Under the pieces are notes generated by a model that had not been told where the DNA came from, searched no databases, and saw nothing but the letters and a program-made list of their open reading frames with translations. Source: Lachnospiraceae bacterium (GTDB taxonomy: Bacteria; Bacillota; Clostridia; Lachnospirales; Lachnospiraceae). Taken from it: DNA of 51,330 bases. The stretch spans positions 1 to 51,330 of the forward strand of contig JAKSRP010000008.1 of the NCBI GenBank assembly GCA_024403555.1, read 5' to 3'. Position numbers and translations under genes: made by a program. Below, piece by piece: positions 32,683 to 41,242 of this stretch. The stretch's first letter is position 1. The number at the start of each line of letters is the position of its first letter.

Positions 32683-34368
32683 ATGTTACTTAACCTTCAT
32701 GTACAAAATCTCGCCCTTATCGACGAGATCGAAGTGGAATTTGGGGACCACTTAAACATTTTAACAGGGGAGACCGGTGCGGGGAAATCCATCCTTTTAG
32801 GATCGATGAACGCGGCACTCGGCAATAAAATTTCTAAGGATATGATTCGTCCGGGAGCAGATTTTGCGCTCGTCGAATTATTATTTCATGTAGAACAGGA
32901 ATCCGTATTAGAACGATTACAGGAATTAGATATCGATGTGGTAGAAGGAGAAGTCTTACTCTCCAGAAAAATTATGAACCGCAGAAACATTTGCAAGATC
33001 AATGGATCGACTGCCACAGTGGCAAAATTAAAGGAAGTAGCCGGATTATTGATCGATATCCATTCCCAGAATGAACATCAGTCCCTTCTTCACAAAAACA
33101 ACCATCTTAAAATCTTAGATGAGTATTCCAAGGAAGAAAGCGGAGAGCTTATGGGACGCATCGGCGTTCTATATAAGAGCTATATTGCGGATAAAAAAGA
33201 ATTAGAGGATAAATTTGAAGGAAATAATCAGAGCAAGCGCGAGCTTGATTTTATTACCTATGAAATTGCAGAGATAGAGAATGCTCATTTAGTCGAAGGT
33301 GAAGATGATTTATTAGAGCGTCAGTATAAAAAGATGGTGAATGCCCGCCAGATTATGGAAAATGTCTCCACCATCTATTCCATTACCGGCTATGATGACC
33401 GTAGTTCCGCGGGAAGTCAGCTTGGACAGGCACTTAGCGAGCTGTCCTCCATTGAACGATTTGATGAAGATTTAGAACCACTTCGTGAACAGTTAGAGAC
33501 AGTCGAAGCTGTTCTTAATGACTTTAACCGTGATTTATCCGGTTACATGTCTTCCATGGAGTTTGATGAAGAAGAATTTCGTGAAGTGGATGATCGACTT
33601 GACCTCATCAATGGCCTGAAAAATAAATACGGACAGACCATCGAAGCCATTTTTGAGTATTTAGAAGAATTAGAAGAAAAGAAGGAGCATATCCTTCATT
33701 TTGAAGAAAATAAAAAAGCATTGCAGAAGAAGATTGCAGCAACAAAGAAGGAACTTCAGGCACTTTGTGAGCAATTAAGCGCGATTCGTAAGAAGAATGC
33801 CAAAAAGCTTTGCAAACAGATGACAAAGGCATTAGAAGACTTAAACTTCTTAGACGTTGTATTTACTATGGAGTTTGGTAGTACCAAAGACTTTACGGCA
33901 AATGGTACCGACGAAGCAATTTTCTGTATCTCCACGAACCCGGGACTTCCGGTAAGACCGCTTCATGAAGTGGCTTCCGGTGGTGAATTATCCCGAATTA
34001 TGCTGGCAATCAAGTCTGTTCTTGCTGATGTAGATCAGGTAGATACGTTGATTTTTGATGAAATTGACAGTGGAATATCTGGGCGTACCGCGCAGAAGGT
34101 ATCCGAAAAGATGTGCGTGATTGCAGGAAGTCATCAGGTGATTGCAATTACACATTTGCCGCAGATTGCAGCGATGGCAGATAACCATTATCTCATCGAA
34201 AAGAAAGTGGAAGGTGCTGTCACAAGAACAGAAATTGTAGAGCTTGATCAACAGGATTCTGTCATGGAACTTGCCAGAATGCTTGGAGGTGTAGAAGTAA
34301 CAGAAGCAGTGGAACATTCTGCAAAAGAGATGAAAGAGCTTGCCTTACAGGCAAAATCATATAAATAG
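32683..34368 (+). CDS. recN: DNA repair protein RecN
   Basis: 561-residue SMC-like ATPase acting at double-strand breaks. Head domain halves: Walker A GETGAGKSILLGSM near the N-terminus and, at the C-terminus, signature ASGGELSRIMLAIK, Walker B TLIFDEIDSGISG, and the ITHLPQIAAMAD switch. Between them are two long coiled-coil arms (about 150-380) rich in Glu and Lys. ATG 32683 has AAAGGGAG 8 bp upstream. It ends the tlyA-nadK-argR-recN block. I looked for a LexA-type box upstream and found no convincing one. Confidence 0.95.
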   Translation: MLLNLHVQNLALIDEIEVEFGDHLNILTGETGAGKSILLGSMNAALGNKISKDMIRPGADFALVELLFHVEQESVLERLQELDIDVVEGEVLLSRKIMNRRNICKINGSTATVAKLKEVAGLLIDIHSQNEHQSLLHKNNHLKILDEYSKEESGELMGRIGVLYKSYIADKKELEDKFEGNNQSKRELDFITYEIAEIENAHLVEGEDDLLERQYKKMVNARQIMENVSTIYSITGYDDRSSAGSQLGQALSELSSIERFDEDLEPLREQLETVEAVLNDFNRDLSGYMSSMEFDEEEFREVDDRLDLINGLKNKYGQTIEAIFEYLEELEEKKEHILHFEENKKALQKKIAATKKELQALCEQLSAIRKKNAKKLCKQMTKALEDLNFLDVVFTMEFGSTKDFTANGTDEAIFCISTNPGLPVRPLHEVASGGELSRIMLAIKSVLADVDQVDTLIFDEIDSGISGRTAQKVSEKMCVIAGSHQVIAITHLPQIAAMADNHYLIEKKVEGAVTRTEIVELDQQDSVMELARMLGGVEVTEAVEHSAKEMKELALQAKSYK

Positions 34369-34429
34369 TGAGAAAAAAGAAGAATATAATCATTGAAAGA
34401 AAAATAATATTTATGGAGATGATTACTCA

Positions 34430-35278
34430 ATGAAAACAGGATTAGTATTAGAAGGCGGTGCAATGCGAGGCATCTACACTGCTGGTGTTTTAGATGTGTT
34501 CATGGAAGAAGGCATCACCTTTGATGGCGTTGTAGGAGTGTCAGCCGGTGCGATTCATGGGGCAAGCTTTGTATCCGGTCAAAAAGGGAGAAATTTAAGA
34601 TATTACAAAAAGTATTCCAGAGACTGGAGATTTATGAGTGTGAAAAGCATGCTTTTAACCGGAGATTTAGTCAATGAACAATTTTCCTATCATGAACTTC
34701 CAGACACGTTAGACCCATTTGAATATGATGTGTTTGATCAGTCCGAAACAAAGCTTTACTGTACGGTAACAAATTTAGAAACAGGTAAAGCCGAATATCT
34801 GACCATGAAGGATTCCCGTAAAGAAATTGATATTCTTCGTGCATCCGCATCTATGCCATATTGTACAAAACCGGTACATTTTGATGGCAAGATTTTATTA
34901 GATGGTGGCTGCTCAGATTCCATTCCGGTGGCAGCATTTGCAAAGATGGGATTTAACCGTCCGGTTGTGGTACTTACTCAGGACCGTGATTATGTGAAAA
35001 AGCCGATGAATAACTTCATGATTAAGGCATTTTATCATAAATTCCCGAACTTTATGAAGGCACTTCGTACAAGACATATCAGATATAACAAAACAAGAGA
35101 ACAGATTCAAAAGTGGGAAGCAGAAGGCAAGATTTTCTGTATTTATCCAAGTAAAGAGCTTGACATCGGCCGTATGGAAAAAGATCCTGAAGAATTACAG
35201 CGCATCTATGATATTGGTGTAAAGGATGCCAGAGATTCATTAGAAGCGATGAAAGAATTCTTAAAAATGGAGGAATAG
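34430..35278 (+). CDS. Patatin-like phospholipase family protein
   Basis: 282-residue cytoplasmic serine hydrolase of the bacterial patatin group (YjjU-like). The oxyanion-hole motif GGAMRG (about residue 9), nucleophile elbow GVSAG (Ser in about position 39) and catalytic DGG (LLDGGCSDSIP) are intact, so it should be active as a lipid acyl hydrolase; the lipid is unknown. The C-terminal 90 residues (RHIRYNKTREQIQKWEAEGKI region) match the extension of this subfamily. ATG 34430 follows a weak GGAG. It abuts lon by 2 bp, suggesting cotranscription. Confidence 0.87.
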   Translation: MKTGLVLEGGAMRGIYTAGVLDVFMEEGITFDGVVGVSAGAIHGASFVSGQKGRNLRYYKKYSRDWRFMSVKSMLLTGDLVNEQFSYHELPDTLDPFEYDVFDQSETKLYCTVTNLETGKAEYLTMKDSRKEIDILRASASMPYCTKPVHFDGKILLDGGCSDSIPVAAFAKMGFNRPVVVLTQDRDYVKKPMNNFMIKAFYHKFPNFMKALRTRHIRYNKTREQIQKWEAEGKIFCIYPSKELDIGRMEKDPEELQRIYDIGVKDARDSLEAMKEFLKMEE

Positions 35279-35280
35279 AC

Positions 35281-37554
35281 ATGATATCCATTCCAATTTA
35301 TGACCTGATCATTCTGCCAGGAGTGACCTTTTACTTCAAGGTGGATACATTTGACCAGGAAGATGCAAAAAAATTAAAAGTAGGGGAAACACTTTTGTTC
35401 CTGATGCTCAAAGAAGCAAAGGAACGAGAAGAGATGAATCCCGAAGATTTTTACGAATATGGCGTCGTGGGCACATTAGAACATTTTGGCGACGATGGCA
35501 ATATCCGTATCCGTGCAAATCAGCGTGTGCGCATCACAGATATCGATTTTGACGAGAATGAAACGATCTATGCGGAAGCCGTTGCTGCTCCGGAATTTAA
35601 TGATATGGATGAGGCAGACCTTACAATTAAATTCGAAAAGATCAAATCCAAAGTGCTTGACTTTATCAAACAGTTCCAGTGGGGAATCTGGGCAAGAAGC
35701 TTTGTTCTTCATTGGAAGACTATGAATGAGATGGTCTGTGGTATGGCACAGTACCTTTCTTTAAAACTGGAAGAAAAGTATGCCATTTTAGCATCCGAAA
35801 CCCGTTCGGAACGTTGCCAGCGCATCGAAGATGCCATTTATGAATTTATCGAAATTACAAAGATTTCCCAGGAAGCAGAAACTGCGCAGAAGCAGACGAA
35901 TGAACAAGCATATCGAGAAGCTGCCTTAAAGAAACAGATTGATTTCCTGCAGAATCAGCTTGATGAGATGCATCCGGAAAATGTTTCCGACGTGCGCAAA
36001 TTTGAGAAGAAATTAGCGGAGCTTCCGTTAAATGAGGAAGCAAGAAGAGAAACCGACAAGGTTTTAAATCGTATGAAGCAGGAAGGAAAAGACAGCCATG
36101 AATATGGACTGCTCTACGATTACCTTGATTTTATTACCTCTCTTTGCTGGGAAAAGCCAGAAATGGCAGAAGAGATTGATTTAGAAAAAGCAGAAGCAAT
36201 TTTAGCAGAAGACCATTATGGTCTTACAAAAGTAAAAGAACGAATTATTCAGCAGCTTGCCGTTATGGCTCTTAACAAGGAACAGGCGGGATCCATTTTA
36301 TTATTTATTGGACCTCCAGGAACTGGTAAGACAAGTATTGGACAGAGCATTGCGAAATCCTTAGGCCGTGAATATGTGCGCATCTCTTTAGGTGGGGTGA
36401 AGGACGAGGCAGAAATTCGTGGACATCGAAGAACCTACGTAGGCGCGATGCCTGGCCGTATCATGGAAGGGATGAAGCGTGCAGGAACAAGCAATCCGGT
36501 TATCGTGTTAGATGAGATTGATAAATTATCCCATCATTACTCCGGCGATCCTGCAAGTGCACTTTTAGAAGTTCTTGATCCAGAGCAGAATTTCAGCTTT
36601 ACCGATCATTACATGAACGTGCCATATGATTTATCCAACGTTCTTTTTATCTGTACGGCAAATGCACTTGACACGATTCCGGAACCGCTTCTTAACCGTA
36701 TGGAGATGATTCAGTTTTCTGGCTATACAGAAGTGGAAAAATTCCAGATTGCAAGAAAGCATCTTCTTCCAAAAGCGATGGAAAAGATGGGTATCAAATC
36801 AAGAAACTTAAAATTAACGGATGATGCACTTAGACACATCATTTCTGAATATACGGTAGAAGCAGGGGTTCGAGGTTTGAAAAAACAGATGGATAACCTT
36901 TGCCGATACGTAGCCGTTATGCTTGTAAAAGGAAAGCAAAAGAGCATCACGATCAGTGAAAAACGCTTAAAAGAAATCCTTGGCAGAAAGCCAATCAAGC
37001 ATGACAAGATTTTAGAAGATCCTCAACCAGGTGTTGTAACCGGGCTTGCATGGACACAGGCGGGAGGAGAAATTCTCTTTATTGAGACATCTCTCACAAA
37101 AGGAGACGGCAAGATGCTCATTACCGGCCAGTTAGGGGATGTTATGAAGGAATCCGCACGCATTGCGCTTACAATTGTGAAGAAATTGTACCCAGAAGAA
37201 GCGGCAGTTTTTGATGATCATGACCTTCATATTCACGTTCCGGCAGGAGCAACGCCAAAGGATGGTCCATCTGCAGGTATCACTTTAGTGACAGCGTTAG
37301 CATCCTTAATTACCGGAAAAACTCCATCGCCTGAATATGCCATGACAGGCGAAGTATCCTTACGCGGTACCGTTATGCCGATTGGTGGACTTCCGGAAAA
37401 ACTGATGGCAGCAGGAAGAGCCGGCATTAAAACGGTCTTTATTCCAAAAGATAACGTGGAAGATTTAGAAGAAGTGTCCGAAGAGGTAAAAGCACAGCTT
37501 AAGATCGTTCCAGTAAGCAGAGTGGAAGACGTCTTAAAGGTGATGTTAAAGTAA
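35281..37554 (+). CDS. lon: ATP-dependent protease Lon
   Basis: 757-residue AAA+ serine protease for damaged and regulatory proteins. N-terminal substrate-binding domain (1-200), coiled linker, AAA+ module with Walker A GPPGTGKT (344-351), VLDEIDK Walker B and the LNRMEMI arginine region, and a C-terminal protease with the Ser-Lys dyad: Ser664 in DGPSAG and Lys707 in PEKLMAAG, the correct 43-residue spacing. Start ATG 35281 has GGAGG 8-9 bp upstream. No heat-shock operator is obvious; it seems to depend on read-through from the patatin-like gene. Confidence 0.95.
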   Translation: MISIPIYDLIILPGVTFYFKVDTFDQEDAKKLKVGETLLFLMLKEAKEREEMNPEDFYEYGVVGTLEHFGDDGNIRIRANQRVRITDIDFDENETIYAEAVAAPEFNDMDEADLTIKFEKIKSKVLDFIKQFQWGIWARSFVLHWKTMNEMVCGMAQYLSLKLEEKYAILASETRSERCQRIEDAIYEFIEITKISQEAETAQKQTNEQAYREAALKKQIDFLQNQLDEMHPENVSDVRKFEKKLAELPLNEEARRETDKVLNRMKQEGKDSHEYGLLYDYLDFITSLCWEKPEMAEEIDLEKAEAILAEDHYGLTKVKERIIQQLAVMALNKEQAGSILLFIGPPGTGKTSIGQSIAKSLGREYVRISLGGVKDEAEIRGHRRTYVGAMPGRIMEGMKRAGTSNPVIVLDEIDKLSHHYSGDPASALLEVLDPEQNFSFTDHYMNVPYDLSNVLFICTANALDTIPEPLLNRMEMIQFSGYTEVEKFQIARKHLLPKAMEKMGIKSRNLKLTDDALRHIISEYTVEAGVRGLKKQMDNLCRYVAVMLVKGKQKSITISEKRLKEILGRKPIKHDKILEDPQPGVVTGLAWTQAGGEILFIETSLTKGDGKMLITGQLGDVMKESARIALTIVKKLYPEEAAVFDDHDLHIHVPAGATPKDGPSAGITLVTALASLITGKTPSPEYAMTGEVSLRGTVMPIGGLPEKLMAAGRAGIKTVFIPKDNVEDLEEVSEEVKAQLKIVPVSRVEDVLKVMLK

Positions 37555-37566
37555 AGGTGATTCGTT

Positions 37567-37764
37567 ATGTATCCATGCAAATGTGCCTGCTGCAGTATGG
37601 CAGTGATTAAAGAGCAACATGAGCGTTGTCCTCTTTGTGGATGGGTGGATGATCCTGCCCAGAGGGCAGATCGAAACTTAAAAAATGGGAAAAATGAGAA
37701 ATCCTTGGAAGAATATTTTGAAGAGTTTTCAAAAAGCTTCGGCATGAGCTATTGTTGTGAATAA
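37567..37764 (+). CDS. Small CPCC-family-like cysteine-rich protein
   Basis: 65 residues with two cysteine pairs: CKCACC near the N-terminus and CPLCGWVDDP at about 21-30, then an SLEEYFEEFSKSFG helix. The pattern resembles the CPCC family (CPCCGY ... CPVCGWEDD ... NxxSL), a probable zinc-ribbon fold of unknown function. Here the first motif is altered to CKCACC. It follows lon by 12 bp and probably shares its mRNA; a strong terminator follows. Confidence 0.72.
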   Translation: MYPCKCACCSMAVIKEQHERCPLCGWVDDPAQRADRNLKNGKNEKSLEEYFEEFSKSFGMSYCCE

Positions 37765-37776
37765 ATTTGAGAATTA

Positions 37777-37815
37777 TAAAAGGCTGTTGCACCATTTGGT
37801 GTAACAGCCTTTTTG
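37777..37815 (+). terminator. Rho-independent terminator after the lon operon
   Basis: AAAAGGCTGTTGCACC / GGTGTAACAGCCTTTTT, a stem of about 16 bp with one G-U pair and loop ATTT. Leftward the transcript of the serine hydrolase could also stop here. Confidence 0.88.
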
Positions 37816-37829
37816 ATGCTCGGAGTTGA

Positions 37830-39320
37830 CTATCTGATAAAATCTACAAGTGTCTTTTCATACATTCCTAATCCGCCGACAGTAATCAAAGTATCGTCAG
37901 CTTCAAGGTGTAACATATCGCCGTCTAATCGGAAGATGATGCGGACACCACTTAAGGCAATAAGTGGACGAATCTCCATCTCAAGTGCATTAAGACCTCG
38001 CCAGCGAGCAGTTGCAGCATAAGTCTGTCCGTGATCTTCACAAATTTCAAAACGATTGTTCATTGCAGCCGTAATGGATTTTTCTATTCCGCCGTCTACA
38101 ACAGTCCAGGTAACGCTAGTTTCATCAAAAGCAAAGCTCATCTGAGAGATTGCTGTATCATTCGGTAAATCAAATTTTCCACAGCCGCCAATTAATGTTT
38201 CAAAACTATTCATCTTGATATCAGATTCCATGGCAACGAAAGGTTTTTCGGAGAAAATCGCTTCATAGAAAGGATTTCTGCTTCCGGAAAGTGCAGGCAG
38301 TTTCTGATTGCTTAAAAGATTGGATAAATCGGTTGTAGTATCCTCTGTCATCGCATCAGATAATGTTCCATCAGGCATTGTATTTGCGATGATATGTTCA
38401 TACATGCAGTCAATCAAAGTCTGTGTCTGTTCTGTTGCAGAAGTCATAACGACAATCAAATCTAAATCCGGGAATACAAATCCGAACTGGCCAAATGCAC
38501 CGTCTGCGCGGAAGGATCCTGGACGAGATCCCATCCAGCACTGATATCCATATCCATTTTTCCATTCACTGTCTGCATCTGGTTTTGTATCAATCTGCTT
38601 TACGGCTGCAAGTTCGTACCAGTTCTTAAGAAGTGGTTTGCCTTCCCACACACCATCATTTAACATGAAATAAGCAAAACGAGCCATATTTTCTGTGGTT
38701 GTTCTCATACCGCCACCACCGTGAGAAGTATGAAGCTCATCTGGCTGAACGTAGCATTCGATGTCTTTTATTCCAAGAGGTTCAAAAAGACGCGGTTCTA
38801 AGTATTCCATCAAACTAAGGCCGGTTTTCTTCGTAATAATAGCAGAAAGAATATTTGTTCCGGCTGTATTGTACTCAAAATGGGTGCCTGGTTTATGAAC
38901 GAAAGGCTGATGCATAAAATCAGTAATCCAGGTAGGACATTCGATATCACAGATTTCCTGATCATGCCCACAGCCCATGCATAATAGATCATGAATAGTA
39001 GAATTTTTTAAATGCTCATTCACATCTTCTGGACATTCCTCAGGGAATAAATCAACGATTTTTTCATCTAAAGAAAGAATGCCTTCCTGTCTTGCAAATC
39101 CAATGGCAGCAGCGGTAAATGATTTGCTAAAGGAATAAATTGGATGAAGAAGCTCCGGTCCATATGGAGCAAACCATGTGGATGCAATACATTTTCCGTG
39201 GCGGATTACCTTTAAACTATGTAATTCAAGTCCATTTGTTGCGACTGCAGTTAAAAAATCAGGAACAGCATTGCCCTTTATATCTACCCGTTCTGGGGCA
39301 ACATTTTCAAAATAGCTCAT
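37830..39320 (-). CDS. Serine hydrolase of the class C beta-lactamase/esterase family
   Basis: 496 residues. Residues 1-330 are a PF00144 penicillin-binding-like domain with the SxxK nucleophile at Ser63-Lys66 (YSFSKSFTAAAIG), a tyrosine motif in EYNTAGTNILSAII, and the ADGAFGQFGFVFPDLDLIVVM segment at the KTG position. The remaining about 160 residues form a separate C-terminal domain found in related hydrolases. No signal peptide is visible, so it appears cytoplasmic, arguing against a resistance beta-lactamase and for an esterase or peptidase. ATG 39320 has AGAGGT upstream. It stands alone between terminators. Confidence 0.85.
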   Translation of the reverse strand: MSYFENVAPERVDIKGNAVPDFLTAVATNGLELHSLKVIRHGKCIASTWFAPYGPELLHPIYSFSKSFTAAAIGFARQEGILSLDEKIVDLFPEECPEDVNEHLKNSTIHDLLCMGCGHDQEICDIECPTWITDFMHQPFVHKPGTHFEYNTAGTNILSAIITKKTGLSLMEYLEPRLFEPLGIKDIECYVQPDELHTSHGGGGMRTTTENMARFAYFMLNDGVWEGKPLLKNWYELAAVKQIDTKPDADSEWKNGYGYQCWMGSRPGSFRADGAFGQFGFVFPDLDLIVVMTSATEQTQTLIDCMYEHIIANTMPDGTLSDAMTEDTTTDLSNLLSNQKLPALSGSRNPFYEAIFSEKPFVAMESDIKMNSFETLIGGCGKFDLPNDTAISQMSFAFDETSVTWTVVDGGIEKSITAAMNNRFEICEDHGQTYAATARWRGLNALEMEIRPLIALSGVRIIFRLDGDMLHLEADDTLITVGGLGMYEKTLVDFIR

Positions 39321-39414
39321 AAGTGATACCTCTTTTCTCGTAATTCATAACTTTATTATCGCATACTAGAATCCGTGTGAAAAGTGGAAATCTGGACAGT
39401 AATGCCTAAAGATA

Positions 39415-39449
39415 AAAAACGACCGACTACATTGTAGCCGGTCGTTTTT
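39415..39449 (-). terminator. Terminator of the tRNA-Leu gene
   Basis: AAAAACGACCG.CTAC / GTAG.CGGTCGTTTTT with a 3-nt loop. On the minus strand the one non-Watson-Crick position becomes G-U, so the stem is complete only in the tRNA transcript, which fixes its direction. Confidence 0.87.
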
Positions 39450-39468
39450 AGATTATGAAATAAAAAAA

Positions 39469-39551
39469 TGCAGTTGATGGGAGTCGAACCCACACGAGGG
39501 AACCCTCACTAGAACCTGAATCTAGCGCGTCTGCCATTCCGCCACAACTGC
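39469..39551 (-). tRNA. tRNA-Leu (anticodon CAG)
   Basis: An 83-nt class II tRNA on the minus strand. Acceptor strands GCAGTTG and CAACTGC pair fully (7 bp) with discriminator A; the anticodon stem CTAGA/TCTAG frames loop TTCAGGT, giving anticodon CAG (39516-39518) for leucine CUG; a variable arm TGAGGG-TTC-CCTCGT and T-arm GTGGGTTCGACTCCCAT follow. The 3' CCA is not encoded. It has its own promoter and terminator. Confidence 0.96.
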
Positions 39552-39561
39552 ATGCCTAAAT

Positions 39562-39590
39562 ATAGTAGCATTGTTTCTTTGAAATTGCAA
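39562..39590 (-). promoter_or_regulatory. Promoter of tRNA-Leu
   Basis: Minus strand: TTGCAA (39585-39590), 17-bp spacer, TACTAT (39562-39567), 11 bp before the tRNA 5' end. Confidence 0.7.
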
Positions 39591-39611
39591 GCGATATTTT
39601 CTTTTGACCGA

Positions 39612-39640
39612 TTAACACGGAATTAATCTTGTGGTATAAT
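39612..39640 (+). promoter_or_regulatory. Promoter of the 3D-like protein gene
   Basis: TTAACA (39612-39617), 17-bp spacer, TATAAT (39635-39640), about 36 bp upstream of the start at 39676. Confidence 0.72.
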
Positions 39641-39675
39641 AAAAAGATAAAAAAGTATGATCAAAGGAGGACAGC

Positions 39676-40776
39676 ATGCGGGAGAATACAAAAAAGATAG
39701 TGCTTGCTGTCTGTGTATTTGCATTGGTAGTTGGCTTAGGCTGGCTTTATTTCACGCCGTATCAGCTTCATGCTGAATTTCTGCCGAATACTGCAATATA
39801 TGAATCGGATCCAATTTCAAATCAAGATTTTAATGTATATACAAGTTCTCGCCTGGGACGAAAGGTTACCGTCAAAGATTTCAGACTGAATTCGAATACG
39901 GTTAGTAACAGTGGGTTAGTAGCTATTACTTCTGAAAAACCGAAGATGGGTACTTTAGTAGATTTAAATTCCATTTCCGTGGTAGCTTCGGAAATCAGTT
40001 TTAATGAAGAATGCAGAGAGGACTTTGCACAACGTTATGATCCGAAAATTGAAGAAACGGTTTATTTTGAGGATGGTACGGTAAAGCATATTAAGCTCGA
40101 GGATGACAGGGTGACTTATAAGGTTGATCAGAAGAAAGACCGAGTGAACCTTCAGGTCGATGGAGATTATAATCAATATGCAGATTCATTTGAACTGATT
40201 ACAATCAAATCCATTACTACTGACAGCAAAGTACTGACAACAAAAGAATTAAATAGTAAAAATCTGAAATTAGTAGCGCATTATAGCGATGGTTCTACTA
40301 AGAAGCTGAATAATACTTTGGTGAAGTCAAAGGTTGTGAATAATCCGAAAAAAGGAGATAATTTCTTGAAGTGCTCCTATAACGGAGAAGATTACATGGT
40401 GAAAGTAAAAGGATACGATCCGGCGAAACAGGTAACGTTCAAAAAATACGGAACCTTTACCTTAAAGCACTCGAAGAAATATTATGTTCCTGGTGCGAGC
40501 AGATTAAATTCCTGGATTGGTGTACGATATTTTGATAACCATAGAGAAACCTATTATTCTCAGCGTGCCAGAGGATTTGCGGGCAAAGGATTACGGATTC
40601 CTGGCAGACATGTGGCAGAAGATGGAACGATTCGAGATAAGGATGGATACATCTGTGTTGCATCCGATCTGCGTTATCGTAAGCGTTATTCGGTTGTGAT
40701 GACAACGTTAGGGCCTGGAAAGGTTTATGATACTGGATGTGCCTATGGAACCATCGATTTGTATGTTGACTGGTAA
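39676..40776 (+). CDS. Membrane-anchored protein with Ig-like region and 3D-like double-psi barrel
   Basis: 366 residues: an uncleaved signal anchor (about 8-26), an unassigned extracellular part (30-170), an Ig-like module (about 175-265, with LVAHYSDGSTKKLNN typical of Big_3-like folds), and a C-terminal about 90 residues that end GKVYDTGCAYGTIDLYVDW. The last pattern, an Asp-Thr-Gly then an Asp in a final strand, resembles the 3D domain of Gram-positive wall-lytic or spore proteins such as the MltA-like fold. A role in wall remodelling is inferred. AGGAGG lies 8-9 bp before ATG 39676. It has its own promoter and terminator. Confidence 0.72.
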   Translation: MRENTKKIVLAVCVFALVVGLGWLYFTPYQLHAEFLPNTAIYESDPISNQDFNVYTSSRLGRKVTVKDFRLNSNTVSNSGLVAITSEKPKMGTLVDLNSISVVASEISFNEECREDFAQRYDPKIEETVYFEDGTVKHIKLEDDRVTYKVDQKKDRVNLQVDGDYNQYADSFELITIKSITTDSKVLTTKELNSKNLKLVAHYSDGSTKKLNNTLVKSKVVNNPKKGDNFLKCSYNGEDYMVKVKGYDPAKQVTFKKYGTFTLKHSKKYYVPGASRLNSWIGVRYFDNHRETYYSQRARGFAGKGLRIPGRHVAEDGTIRDKDGYICVASDLRYRKRYSVVMTTLGPGKVYDTGCAYGTIDLYVDW

Positions 40777-40799
40777 TTCATGTGAAATATGAAATATGA

Positions 40800-40831
40800 A
40801 AAATAAGTGTGCAATGCACACTTATTTTTTT
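40800..40831 (+). terminator. Rho-independent terminator before the copper operon
   Basis: AAAATAAGTGTGC / GCACACTTATTTTTTT, a 13-bp perfect stem with a 3-nt loop, running into Ts. Confidence 0.9.
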
Positions 40832-40833
40832 AC

Positions 40834-40889
40834 TTGCAATATACCCTGTGGGGGTATATTATAAGGGTAAGGATACCCTGTGGGGGTAT
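40834..40889 (+). promoter_or_regulatory. csoR-copA promoter with two CsoR operators
   Basis: The 17-bp word ATACCCTGTGGGGGTAT occurs twice, at 40841-40857 and 40873-40889 (32 bp apart). It matches the CsoR-type operator (TACCC...GGGTA, G-tract centre). The promoter is TTGCAA (40834-40839), 17-bp spacer, TATTAT (40857-40862); copy 1 fills the spacer and copy 2 lies just past the expected transcription start, so apo-CsoR would block initiation and Cu(I) would relieve it. Confidence 0.9.
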
Positions 40890-40918
40890 GATTCGACATC
40901 CGTGAAAGGAGAACATTT

Positions 40919-41230
40919 ATGGAGAATAAGGAAAAATCCTGTTGTTGTCACGAAAAAACGACAGTTCGTGATGATGCACAATATAAAAAGCTGATGAACC
41001 GTCTAAGCCGTGTGGAAGGGCAGGTTCGTGGCGTGAAAAAGATGTTAGAAAGTGATGCTTATTGTGTAGATATCTTAACTCAGGTCGCAGCAATCAATGC
41101 GGCGCTTAACAGTTTTAATAAAGAGCTGCTTGCTGAGCATATCCGCACCTGTGTGGTAAGAGATATTAAGAGTGGAGACGAAGAAGTAGTGGATGAATTA
41201 GTTGGAACAATTCAGAAACTGATGAAATAA
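40919..41230 (+). CDS. csoR: Copper-sensing transcriptional repressor CsoR
   Basis: 103-residue helical DNA-binding repressor. The Cu(I) ligands are Cys49, His74 and Cys78, with the exact 25- and 4-residue spacing of the CsoR C-H-C site (AYCVDIL ... EHIRTC). The helix RLSRVEGQVRGVKKML is the family's DNA-binding signature. An additional N-terminal cluster CCCH (8-11) is not part of the core fold. ATG 40919 has AAAGGAGA 7 bp upstream. It sits under its own operators and 12 bp before copA. Confidence 0.95.
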   Translation: MENKEKSCCCHEKTTVRDDAQYKKLMNRLSRVEGQVRGVKKMLESDAYCVDILTQVAAINAALNSFNKELLAEHIRTCVVRDIKSGDEEVVDELVGTIQKLMK

Positions 41231-41242
41231 AAGGAGATTACA

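Noticed and set aside
37233..37745. 170-codon leftward open frame opposite lon
   Set aside because: Antisense to the Lon protease domain and the CPCC-like gene; no start signal.
38100..39320. Antibiotic-resistance beta-lactamase
   Set aside because: The SxxK fold is present but there is no signal peptide and a long extra C-terminal domain, which fits an esterase or peptidase better.
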